A DNA stretch of 20,288 nucleotides from an uncultured Dorea sp. (GTDB lineage: Bacteria > Bacillota > Clostridia > Lachnospirales > Lachnospiraceae). The first letter of the stretch is position 1. Each line of letters opens with the position of its first letter. The translations under genes were made by a program, and so were the position numbers. The notes under the pieces are model-generated. The model did no database searches. It was not told the origin of the DNA and saw nothing but the letters and a program-made list of their open reading frames with translations. This document shows positions 1-6,502 of the stretch, in pieces. The DNA is taken from positions 1-20,288 of the forward strand of contig CAJTYU010000036.1 in assembly GCA_910584095.1 (NCBI GenBank). The letters are read 5' to 3'.

Positions 1-98
1 TCTATTGTCACACACTTTGCCCTTACAGTCGAGGTACGCACTATCTACCGGTTACTATTTAAACGGAAGTAGTAGTGGGTTTTGTGTGTAGATTATAT

Positions 99-127
99 TT
101 TATTAGTGTAAGCAAAGTGGCTATAAT
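99..127 (+). promoter_or_regulatory. Possible promoter for the small membrane protein at 207
   Basis: A perfect TATAAT sits at 122-127. The hexamer 17 bases upstream (TTTATT, 99-104) is a poor -35 match. The surrounding DNA is AT-rich, so chance matches are likely. The leader to the start codon at 207 would be about 75 bases. Confidence 0.3.
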
Positions 128-206
128 GAATATAGGAGAAAGTTTATGCGGAAAAATATTTTGGCTCAATAGTTGAGGTTGAAGTATAGAAAGGAATGAC
201 GAAAGA

Positions 207-668
207 ATGATATTAGAGGATTTAAATTTTATACAATTTCTGATACTATTTTTGTTTTTTGGTACTGTGAATTTAATTTTTATAATTCGTGAGCATAAAA
301 GATATAAACGACTCTCGAACGGATGCTATAAAAATAGCGGTCAGGATATCGTTTTTTCATGTGGCATAAGAAAAGAGGAAGTATTACATAAACTATCAAT
401 ACAAACAGAAGAAGATACGCTTTGTTATGATTTTTATTCTCAAAACAATAGATATTATATTAATGTTAAAGGTGTTAAGAGGTATAATAGAAATAATTTT
501 TTAACAGTAATTTTTGAAATTAAGTTTGTAAATGGAAAAAAGGGTATGTATATTGTTATATCATTGGTAAAAAAATGGCAAAGTATTTATTCTGGGACAT
601 ATGAGGCAGAATTATATGAATTTATTATTAATAAAATTGGAGCCATTCCAGTTGAAAATGTACAATAG
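207..668 (+). CDS. Small one-TM protein, candidate orphan immunity protein
   Basis: I do not recognise a family for this 153-residue protein. It has a hydrophobic segment at about residues 8-27, followed by a basic stretch (REHKRYKR), so the N-terminus is probably a membrane anchor with the remainder in the cytosol. The rest is lysine-, tyrosine- and asparagine-rich and looks like an alpha/beta domain. An AAGGA sequence lies about 12 bases before the ATG. The gene is AT-rich, unlike the GC-rich Rhs fragments nearby, which is typical of toxin/immunity cargo. Its position upstream of two recognisable toxin-tip and small-gene pairs suggests it is the immunity gene of a toxin tip lost from the left edge. 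That role is inferred from context; no toxin remnant is readable in bases 1-206. Confidence 0.6.
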   Translation: MILEDLNFIQFLILFLFFGTVNLIFIIREHKRYKRLSNGCYKNSGQDIVFSCGIRKEEVLHKLSIQTEEDTLCYDFYSQNNRYYINVKGVKRYNRNNFLTVIFEIKFVNGKKGMYIVISLVKKWQSIYSGTYEAELYEFIINKIGAIPVENVQ

Positions 669-727
669 TGATGGAGTATATTAAAATGAGAAAATATGGT
701 GAAAGAAAGTGGGACAGCCCATAAATG

Positions 728-960
728 GAAAGGCTAATCCCCCAGCTATGCCGGGGAGAATAGAGTAAGCAGAAGCGAATAAGAAGGTATAAAAATCTCC
801 TATGTAGTGATGAGAAAGATGTCGCAAGCCAATCTCAAGAATAGGAGGCGGTCCAAGTGGACAGTAAAAGTTTATCACATATGAAATGCCAATATCATAT
901 CGTATTTATACCAAAATACCGAAAAAAGAAGTTATTCGGTCAGTTAAGGCTCGATATATG
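728..960 (+). mobile_element. Truncated IS200/IS605-type element (left end plus start of TnpA)
   Basis: A GTG at 857 behind AGGAGG (843-848) opens a frame whose first 33 or so residues read as the start of an IS200-family TnpA, with the hallmark YHIVFIPKYRKKKLFGQLR. The frame then runs into unrelated sequence and stops at 1004-1006. The catalytic HUH motif and tyrosine are absent, so the element is dead. Upstream at 738-757 is a hairpin, TCCCC paired with GGGGA around a GC-TAT-GC core, of the kind found at the left end of IS200-like elements. The leader between hairpin and GTG has no other gene. The right end is missing: the element is fused directly to Rhs-locus DNA near 957-960. The exact outer left boundary cannot be fixed from sequence alone. 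Confidence 0.75.
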
Positions 961-1693
961 GGGACAGGAACCGGATGTTCATCGCGGAGCGCACAGAAGA
1001 CATTAACGCCTACCAACTCTTTGCGGTGAAGAAAGTTTCCCCGAAGACCAGCACCAAGGGGAAGGGAAGCGTCTATCTTCTGGTACGACTTCGGCCAGAA
1101 TTTCATTCAGGCCCTACATGTAGCAAGTGAACACCGGGGCGAGTATGTGAAGGATACTTGGGAGGATCTAGTAAGCGCATACCACAGGAAGATAGCAAAA
1201 GACTGGGCGGATGAGAAAGGTCTGGTGATAAACCCGGACGGTATCACGGACATGTCCGGGGACGGGGAAGTGACCTACCCCGGCGAGACGGGGCAGGCGC
1301 TGATTCCTTACTAGGTAACGGAAGAGACCTATGATTATTATGAAGTCAGGAACTATGTGAATGATATCAATCAGGACTACACTCAAGTCCTGACAGGGTA
1401 CGACGAGAAAGGGCGGGTTCGGGAAAGCTATAATTTCTGTGCGGGATTATACTGGGAACATTACCGGCAACAAGAAGATTACGGAGAATGATCCGGTGAA
1501 TTACCGGGATCCAAGCGGGCATGGGATCAAGAGCAAGCTGAAAAAAGTATGGGGGAAGGTGACATCTGCAGTAGGCAGGATTGCATCCACTGTAGGCAGA
1601 ACAGTAGGGATTGTAAGTACGGCTGCTTCGAGCATATTTAAGAAAGCCCAAAGTGGATTGAATAAATATATGAATAGCGATAGTTATAAGTAG
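960..1693 (+). pseudogene. Rhs/YD-repeat protein remnant, ending in the Rhs-core tip (copy 1)
   Basis: This GC-rich stretch contains protein-like reading that jumps frame several times. About 986-1110 reads FIAERTEDINAYQLFAVKK; about 1090-1314 reads DFGQNFIQALHVASEHRGEY and continues to GETGQALIPY before a TAG at 1312-1314; then VTEETYDYYEVRNYVNDINQ and DYTQVLTGYDEKGRVRESY, the latter typical of Rhs repeat proteins. A further frame from about 1439 gives ENDPVNYRDPSGHGIKSK, the conserved end of the Rhs core (the NPVNY.DPSGH-type junction after which variable toxin tips begin). It then continues with a basic tip of about 55 residues and stops at 1691-1693. At least two frameshifts, one in-frame stop and internal deletions make it non-functional. 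The same DNA is partly repeated at 4296-4404. Confidence 0.7.
1375..1432 (+). repeat. Rhs-core direct repeat, copy 1
   Basis: These 58 bases match 4296-4353 with about five mismatches by eye. Both encode the TQVLTG.DEKGR.RESY segment of an Rhs core. A second matching block, 1487-1527 against 4365-4404, covers the DPVNY...PSGHG junction and differs by one missing C in the downstream copy. Such repeats are substrates for recombination that swaps or deletes toxin tips. Confidence 0.8.
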
Positions 1694-1694
1694 T

Positions 1695-2087
1695 ATTTTA
1701 CTAATTGAGCATTTGTCAGAAAGTGGAAATAGTTTATATTATACCAATGAATATAATGTATCAGAACCTTGGAGATTGGCATAGGCGCAGTTTGATTATT
1801 TTTGTGATAAGAAAAATGGTTTTAGTAATGGGAAAGTAATTCAAATCAATTCTGCAAAGGAAATAGAAGATGTTTTGTCTAAAAATACAATAAATAAGGA
1901 AGATTTGATGTATTTTCTTAATGCGGAAGGACAGATTCATCATGCAACTATTATTAGTAAAGTGGATGCCAATATGATATATTACACAGGCAATAGTGTG
2001 AGAAGGTTTGATGAACGATTAGAAAGTACCTTGGGGAATGGAGAAAAGGGTGCTTTGATAATTCATCTAAATGATACCCTAAAGTAA
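1695..2087 (+). pseudogene. Amidase-like Rhs toxin tip remnant (C-terminal half)
   Basis: One frame reads through about 130 codons with a single in-frame TAG at 1782-1784. It contains SEPWRLA-stop-AQFDYFCDKKNGF, then KEDLMYFLNAEGQIHHATII, and ends at 2087. To me this resembles the C-terminal half of the putative amidase domain often used as an Rhs tip (Amidase_6, an NlpC/P60-like fold). The HHATII block would hold the catalytic histidine. The N-terminal half with the expected catalytic cysteine (DCTNFVSQ-type motif) is absent, and the frame differs from that of the Rhs junction upstream. The stop may be a TGG to TAG change, since tryptophan fits that site. An internal ATG at 1875 could start a 70-residue fragment, but no good ribosome binding site precedes it. 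The family assignment rests on motif memory. Confidence 0.65.
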
Positions 2088-2099
2088 AAGGAGAATGAT

Positions 2100-2471
2100 A
2101 TGAGAAGAAGAGGAGTAAAGCAAATGATTTTTGGTATTTGTGTATTGTTTCTTTTGTATTATTTATTTATAATCGCCGATACACATTCTGTAATGAAAGA
2201 ATTAGAAGAGATTGAAGTAGGGGAAAAAATTTATGAAATAGATGAGAATATTCTTTCTGTATTTTCGTATCACGAGGGATATAAATATAAAGTAGTAGAC
2301 ATACGGAGATACTTTACATGGTGTTGGAATAATAAAGGAAAAATATGGATTACAAATAAAGTAATACCATGGAATGGCGGTACAATAGAACCGTCAAGAG
2401 AATATCAAATATTGAAAATCGAGAAGATTAAAGGAAAATGGGAAGTTGTGGGAAGAAGTATTGAACCATAA
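2100..2471 (+). CDS. One-TM small protein, candidate immunity to the amidase-like tip
   Basis: This intact 123-residue frame starts at an ATG 12 bases after the amidase remnant, behind a strong AAAGGAGA at 2087-2094. The spacing suggests the toxin and this gene were translated together. Residues 1-8 are basic and about 9-26 are hydrophobic, giving a single N-terminal anchor with the body predicted outside the membrane. The remainder (residues 30-123) is a small beta-rich domain with conserved-looking tryptophans and the end KGKWEVVGRSIEP. An outward-facing immunity protein would fit a peptidoglycan-cleaving amidase toxin. Function is inferred from position and topology; I recognise no named immunity family. 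Confidence 0.65.
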   Translation: MRRRGVKQMIFGICVLFLLYYLFIIADTHSVMKELEEIEVGEKIYEIDENILSVFSYHEGYKYKVVDIRRYFTWCWNNKGKIWITNKVIPWNGGTIEPSREYQILKIEKIKGKWEVVGRSIEP

Positions 2472-2615
2472 TAAAAATAAATCTAATATGTCCAACATTA
2501 AATAACTTTATGTTTTGATTGTCTATTTTCGTCGTAGTATTGTTTTCGTATGTAAAGAATGCGCATGAGAAAAAATAGTAAAAAAGCAAAAATGTTCGGG
2601 TTGGTGATTTGCTAT

Positions 2616-2693
2616 ATTATGTTTCATAATGGGCAAGATACTACAGCCCGAAGATCGGGCTGTAGAAAGTCTGGCATCGAAACTTGTTTCGAT
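2616..2693. repeat. Cluster of three perfect inverted repeats spaced 10 bases apart
   Basis: Three perfect inverted repeats follow each other: ATTATG-TTT-CATAAT (2616-2630), CTACAGCCCGA-AGA-TCGGGCTGTAG (2641-2665, 11 bp stem) and ATCGAAAC-TT-GTTTCGAT (2676-2693). Gaps between them are 10 bases each. None is followed by a T-run on either strand, so they do not look like intrinsic terminators. They sit at the left edge of the second toxin-tip remnant. Confidence 0.75.
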
Positions 2694-2999
2694 TGCTGCT
2701 GGGGCATCTGGTCCTTTTGTAGCAGTTTGGGAGGGACAGCGCTTTTGTGGTGGTTTTCTCCGATAGAAGCAAGGGAATCAGAGGAGCAGGCAACTGCATG
2801 GATGGAGAAGGATAAGACGGCGGGCGATATAATATCGGAAAGAAAGAAAGCAGGAATCAATCAGGAATTTCCAGCGGAATGGAGAGATGCTACTATGGAT
2901 GAAATTGAAAAGGCGGCAAAAAGAGGAGATAGATCAGCAAGGAAAGCTAAAAAATTATTAAAAGATAAAAGATTTGATAAAAAAGATAATAGAAAATAA
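2628..2999 (+). pseudogene. Second toxin-tip remnant (unassigned, lysine-rich C-terminus)
   Basis: From an ATG at 2628 one frame reads MGKILQPEDRAVESLASKLV and ends at a stop near 2763. A second frame then carries the protein-like part from about 2770 to 2999, with EARESEEQATAWMEKDK, INQEFPAEWRDATMDEIEKA and a basic end, KKLLKDKRFDK. The two halves look like one toxin tip split by a frameshift around 2750-2770. That second frame is also open upstream to an ATG at 2559, but translation there looks random. The C-terminal FPAEW...EIEKAAKRGD...AKKLLKD pattern resembles tails of polymorphic toxin tips I have seen, but I cannot name the family or an active site. The soluble-looking gene 16 bases downstream is its likely partner. 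A short intact protein from 2559 cannot be fully excluded. Confidence 0.5.
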
Positions 3000-3015
3000 G
3001 AAAAGGTAGAAAAAT

Positions 3016-3615
3016 ATGGAAGATAAAATATACATTATGTCAAAGATATATGAAAATTATTCAAAAAGAGGGGAAAATATACAGGAAGAGATACGGCAAA
3101 AATATTTTAAAAATAAAAAAGATTTAGATATTGCAACAATTAGTAAAGGGATGATAGATTTATGCAAACAGTATAAAGTGGTTGATTGGATAGATGAGGA
3201 ATCATGTTGCTATGAATTTCAGATATTGTTACACGAGAATCAGGAAATTCTAGATGATGATATTGAATTAATTAGAATATTAGGAGGAGAAAGAAATGAT
3301 TTAAGAATTTTTTTTAGCATATTTGATAAATTTTATTTTATGTTTTTGCAAAAAACAAAATATGATTTTTTACAGAAAAAATGGTATTTTTATACAATAA
3401 AAAAATATTCAAAAAAACAGAAACAGATAGTACAACGAATTGTGGATTATATGGATAGAATGAAATGGACTAGAATATCGGATTCAGTTGCAGGAACGAG
3501 AATACCAGATATTGAGCTAGAATTAAAAGAGACAGGACAGGCTACAGTATTTAATTGTCTATTTACGGATAAAGTAGATATAGAAAAGATTATAAAGAAC
3601 TCTGCGAAGAGTTAA
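3016..3615 (+). CDS. Soluble 199-residue protein, candidate immunity protein
   Basis: This AT-rich frame starts 16 bases after the second toxin-tip remnant, with AAAAGG about 10 bases before the ATG. No signal peptide or membrane segment is evident, so it should be cytosolic. The protein is rich in lysine, isoleucine and aromatic residues; residues 95-140 contain a dense aromatic/basic patch (FFSIFDKFYFMFLQ and KKWYFYTIKKYSKKQK). I recognise no family. Position directly downstream of a toxin tip, small size and low GC fit an immunity protein for a toxin acting inside the cell, such as a nuclease, but nothing in the sequence proves this. It stops just before GC-rich Rhs DNA resumes. Confidence 0.65.
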   Translation: MEDKIYIMSKIYENYSKRGENIQEEIRQKYFKNKKDLDIATISKGMIDLCKQYKVVDWIDEESCCYEFQILLHENQEILDDDIELIRILGGERNDLRIFFSIFDKFYFMFLQKTKYDFLQKKWYFYTIKKYSKKQKQIVQRIVDYMDRMKWTRISDSVAGTRIPDIELELKETGQATVFNCLFTDKVDIEKIIKNSAKS

Positions 3616-4257
3616 CTAACCAGTAGTGGAGAGTCTTGGGTGCGTTTCAGTAAATGAGATCGCCTATATTTATGACTTGCCGGGAAATCTCACGGAAAAA
3701 CTAACGGGTTAGGTGAGAAGGAGCAGTATGCCTACGATGAAAATAACCGGCTGAGCCAGATAACCAGAGCCGACGGGAACAGCATCCGGTACGATTACAA
3801 CAAGCTGGATGAACTGCTAAAGAAAGAATATTCCGAAAAGGCCGCCGGGCAGGTACTCTGCGCGTACGACCCGGATGGCAGGCGCGTCAGCATGGAGAAC
3901 CTGACCGGAACCACCAGTTACGAGTACGACGAAACGGGGCGTATCACAGGGCTACAGCAGGGAGACGGAAGCATCCAAACGGAGGAAATCCGCACATTGG
4001 ACGGCAAAGAGCATAAGACCGCCGTCATCTGGTCTTATACCTACGATTCCGCCGGGCAGCTTACCGGGGCAGAGAAAAGGGATAAGGACGGCACGCTCTT
4101 AGAAACCACCGTTTAGGGTTACGACGGGGCGGGAAACCGCATCCAGACGTCAACCAGCCTGCAGACCATCCAGAAGGCGGTAACAGAAAACAGCCAGTAT
4201 AACGGTGCAAACCAGCTTATAAGTTCTGTGCGGTCGGAAAGCCCAAAAGCAGTAAAA

Positions 4258-4284
4258 GGTATAGAAGGTATAGAAGGTACAAAA
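4258..4284 (+). repeat. Short tandem 9-base repeat inside the Rhs remnant
   Basis: GGTATAGAA occurs twice in tandem (4258-4275), followed by the variant GGTACAAAA (4276-4284). In frame it encodes GIE-GIE-GTK. It is likely a replication-slippage site close to the deletion junction near 4290. Confidence 0.6.
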
Positions 4285-4295
4285 GGCGGAGACGG

Positions 4296-4353
4296 GACTA
4301 CACCCAAGTCCTGACAGGGTGCGACGAGAAAGGGAGGATTAGGGAAAGCTATA
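4296..4353 (+). repeat. Rhs-core direct repeat, copy 2
   Basis: This is the partner of 1375-1432, with about five differences over 58 bases. Together with 4365-4404 it marks the conserved end of an Rhs core ahead of a variable tip. Confidence 0.8.
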
Positions 4354-4745
4354 CCTATGCGGAGAACGATCGGTGAATTACAGCGGCCCAAGCGGGCATG
4401 GGATTCTTAGTAAGGCGTGGAAAAAGGTGAAATCCATGGCTGTAAGCATCTTCGGCAGCGTTAGGGGCATGGGGAACGGAAAACCAGATAAAAAACAGCA
4501 GGAAGAACAAGAGGAGATTGAAAAGAAAATGAAATAACTGCCATACATTATGATACAAAGCCATAATATGGATGACAGGATTATAATCCCATGGAGCAGC
4601 GAGTCAAGCAGCCATGCCTGCATGTAGACTTGGCGGCTGTGGAAAGGACTTTGGCTTGGGGAGGAACTGTCCAGGAAACATATCTTACGAAACTCTAAAC
4701 TAGACGGTCTCTTTGGCAGGTATTTAGAACATGCTCTATTTTGGT

Positions 4746-5306
4746 TCATTTTTTTAGCTGTGGGACATAGCTTCGGCAGGATTCTATATTGCCCTTTACA
4801 AACGCGTCTTTTTTCAGCGGAAGAAGTTGTTCTCCCGTAAGCTGAAAGACAAAGAAACGCTCGGATTCAAAAGTTCCGCGGATATCATTTTTACGGAGAT
4901 CAACTCCGGCGGCGCCGTCTTTGTAAGAACGGATGCGGTTTCCCTCAATAGTAATTACATATTCGTAGCCTTTGCCATGGTATGTTTCATGGAATTGCTT
5001 AATAGCGGCGCTTTTCTTTTTGTTAATGCTGATAAATGAGGCGATTATAGCGGCAAGGCAGCCGATGCCGACTACAGCAAATAACACGGCAAGAGTCATC
5101 TTGTGCGCCGCAGCTTCACGCCATGTAAAAAACGCGCATATTAGGGTGATAATAATAAGTGAAATATAGTTTCGATATGCATGCATAGCCCATGCATCCT
5201 CTACTTCCTGCATTAGCACGTCTGTATATTGATATTGGCTGATGATAACCGTTTCTTTCTTTTTTCTTTTGGTTTCCGCATTTTCAGAATTATTTGTATT
5301 TGCCAT
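4746..5306 (-). CDS. YcxB-like two-TM membrane protein
   Basis: This 186-residue protein is the only minus-strand gene. The start is placed at the ATG ending at 5306 (MANTNNSENA), because AAAAAGGAG lies 8 bases upstream of it; a longer frame to 5363 would run over the promoter. After a charged N-terminus and a short beta region (ETVIISQYQYTD), two hydrophobic segments lie at about residues 46-61 and 70-92. The C-terminal domain (about 105-186) has the pattern of YcxB-type domains: an I.G.RI.SY stretch, then DIRGTFESERFFVFQL and a closing LLPLKKDAFV. YcxB-family proteins are membrane-associated and of unknown function. It is transcribed towards the Rhs debris and away from the next gene, so it probably marks the boundary between accessory and core DNA. 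Confidence 0.75.
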   Translation of the reverse strand: MANTNNSENAETKRKKKETVIISQYQYTDVLMQEVEDAWAMHAYRNYISLIIITLICAFFTWREAAAHKMTLAVLFAVVGIGCLAAIIASFISINKKKSAAIKQFHETYHGKGYEYVITIEGNRIRSYKDGAAGVDLRKNDIRGTFESERFFVFQLTGEQLLPLKKDAFVKGNIESCRSYVPQLKK

Positions 5307-5334
5307 ATGAAAATCTCCTTTTTGGTATAAAATT

Positions 5335-5363
5335 ATTATACATGAGAAACGGGCAATTGGCAA
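5335..5363 (-). promoter_or_regulatory. Sigma-A-type promoter for the YcxB-like gene
   Basis: On the minus strand TTGCCA (5358-5363) and TATAAT (5335-5340) are separated by 17 bases, one mismatch from the consensus. Transcription would start near 5328, giving a leader of about 22 bases to the ATG. Confidence 0.7.
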
Positions 5364-5365
5364 TC

Positions 5366-5392
5366 ACGCGCATTTACAATTTGCATATAATA
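5366..5392 (+). promoter_or_regulatory. Candidate promoter of the 5426 gene, sporulation-sigma-like
   Basis: CATATAATA at 5384-5392 includes a TATAAT, but no good sigma-A -35 box lies 16-18 bases upstream. The same motif fits the late sporulation sigma-K -10 pattern CATANNNTA, with an AC at 5366-5367 exactly 16 bases upstream. The call is tentative because the -35 requirement is only two bases. Confidence 0.35.
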
Positions 5393-5425
5393 ATTACAGA
5401 TATATGTATATCGGGAGGAATTATT

Positions 5426-5839
5426 ATGGAAAATAAATTACCATATTATATGGCATATCCTATGCCGTTAGTATACGATGACGAGAGGAGGGAGAGGAGA
5501 GACTTTGAATATATGAAAAGCATGTATCCGGACGCCGCCAAGAAGCTTCTGCCATATATTGAGGATGAATGCGACCGCATGGAATTTGAAGGAAGCATGA
5601 TATATGATGAATATCCGGACCAACTGCAGCTCATGCTGATAGGAAGACGTGTGCTGGCCAAAGCAAAAAAAGAAAAATTGTTTTTGGAGAAAGAGCGGGA
5701 AGGCGGGAAAAAAAGAGATCAGGATGGGAACTGGCTTCAGGATTTAATTCAGGTAATGCTTTATCAGGAGATATATAAAAGACGTTGTGATTACAGAAAA
5801 TGCAGGAGGAAATATTATTCAGGGATAGAATTCAGATAG
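5426..5839 (+). CDS. Uncharacterised acidic/aromatic protein, probably conserved in Lachnospiraceae
   Basis: The start is the ATG at 5426, preceded by GGGAGG at 5413-5418; the longer frame begun at 5294 would overlap the divergent gene. The 137-residue product has no signal peptide or membrane segment. Residues 1-65 are rich in tyrosine, proline, aspartate and glutamate (YYMAYPMPLVYDDERRERR, then LLPYIEDECDRMEFEGSMIY, then DEYPDQL). The centre (about 75-100) is a charged lysine/glutamate helix. The end (residues 101-137) contains LQDLIQVMLYQEIYKRRC and a basic tail. I have an impression of similar unnamed proteins in related Clostridia, but cannot name a family. The composition and the sigma-K-like promoter make a spore-coat-related role conceivable; this is inference only. 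Confidence 0.75.
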   Translation: MENKLPYYMAYPMPLVYDDERRERRDFEYMKSMYPDAAKKLLPYIEDECDRMEFEGSMIYDEYPDQLQLMLIGRRVLAKAKKEKLFLEKEREGGKKRDQDGNWLQDLIQVMLYQEIYKRRCDYRKCRRKYYSGIEFR

Positions 5840-5856
5840 TTTCCTGGTATGCAGGC

Positions 5857-5886
5857 TTGTAAGAGCAGCCGCTTTTATGCTATACT
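5857..5886 (+). promoter_or_regulatory. Promoter for the shikimate-kinase-like gene
   Basis: TTGTAA (5857-5862) and TATACT (5881-5886) are separated by 18 bases. Transcription would start near 5893, about 27 bases before the ATG at 5920. Confidence 0.55.
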
Positions 5887-5919
5887 TATTCGCGCATAAT
5901 ACTAATGAGGAGTGTGCGG

Positions 5920-6417
5920 ATGAATAATATTATTTTGATTGGAATGCCTGCGGCAGGAAAAAGCACGATTGGAGTAGTAGCGGCAAAACGGCTTGGATAT
6001 GAATTTATAGATACAGATTTGCTGATTCAAAAAAAGGAAAAGCGTTTGTTAAAAGATATCATTGACGAAAAGGGAATTGATGGGTTTCTTGCCATTGAAG
6101 ACCAGATTAATTCAGAGGTGGAGGCTGAAAATGCAGTAATTGCGCCAGGCGGGAGCGTAGTATATTGTAAGAACGCGATGAGCCATTATAAGGAAATGGG
6201 AACGGTAGTATATTTGCAGACATCTTTTCAAACAATAAGTGATAGGATTGGAGATCCCAAAAAGAGAGGAGTCGTTTTGCAGGATGGGCAGACTCTTTTG
6301 GGTCTTTATAAGGAGCGCCGGATACTTTTTGAAAAATATGCCGATGTGACTATCTGTGAAGACGGAAAGACATTGGAAGATACGATTGATGAAGTCGTTG
6401 AAAAATTCAAACGTTAA
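5920..6417 (+). CDS. Shikimate kinase-like P-loop kinase
   Basis: Start chosen at 5920 because AGGAG (5908-5912) lies 7 bases upstream; the ATG at 5905 overlaps that site. The 165-residue length fits shikimate kinase, which phosphorylates shikimate in the chorismate pathway. Visible motifs are a Walker A GMPAAGKST (residues 8-16), the FIDTD acid pair (Asp31, Asp33), a GG motif in APGGSVVY (77-78), a lid arginine in KKRGVVL (Arg116) and an arginine in ERRILFEKYAD (133-134). Two features are atypical. The shikimate-binding arginine of the FR..E motif is leucine (GFLAIED, Leu57), and the usual GGG is reduced to GGS. The fold and ATP binding are therefore well supported, but the substrate is less certain. 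The gene has its own promoter and no aromatic-pathway neighbours here. Confidence 0.75.
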   Translation: MNNIILIGMPAAGKSTIGVVAAKRLGYEFIDTDLLIQKKEKRLLKDIIDEKGIDGFLAIEDQINSEVEAENAVIAPGGSVVYCKNAMSHYKEMGTVVYLQTSFQTISDRIGDPKKRGVVLQDGQTLLGLYKERRILFEKYADVTICEDGKTLEDTIDEVVEKFKR

Positions 6418-6502
6418 GGTTTTTCATGAAAGCTGATTGCTCTGTCCTGATGGTTCGCTCTTCGTCTCCTATAACGTGAAATGTTACGGAATTTTTACGG
6501 GG

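Larger units (their letters stand above)
3640..4537 (+). pseudogene. Rhs YD-repeat remnant with a second core tip (copy 2)
   Basis: Typical YD repeats are readable: IAYIYDLPGNLTEK, then after a frameshift near 3695-3702 GLGEKEQYAYDENNRLSQIT, IRYDYNKLDELLKKEY, YEYDETGRITGLQQGDGS and YTYDSAGQLTGAEKRDKDG. A TAG at 4114-4116 interrupts before GYDGAGNRIQTST. At about 4290 the reading breaks and the DNA resumes as DYTQVLTGCDEKGRIRESY, so a large block of the Rhs core has been deleted. A missing C at about 4370 relative to copy 1 shifts the frame again, after which NYSGPSGHGILSKAWKKVKS leads into a short basic and glutamate-rich tip stopping at 4535-4537. The Rhs shell and any active toxin are absent. 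The following 208 bases to 4745 contain no gene I can support. Confidence 0.8.

Noticed and set aside
2559..2627. Start of the second toxin-tip gene at ATG 2559
   Set aside because: The segment from 2559 to about 2760 in that frame looks random and the protein-like reading switches frame, so it is treated as a broken tip rather than an intact gene.
4378..4749. Open minus-strand frame of 123 codons after the YcxB-like gene
   Set aside because: It lies antisense to Rhs debris, has no ribosome binding site, and its translation is low-complexity hydrophobic and serine-rich without a recognisable pattern.
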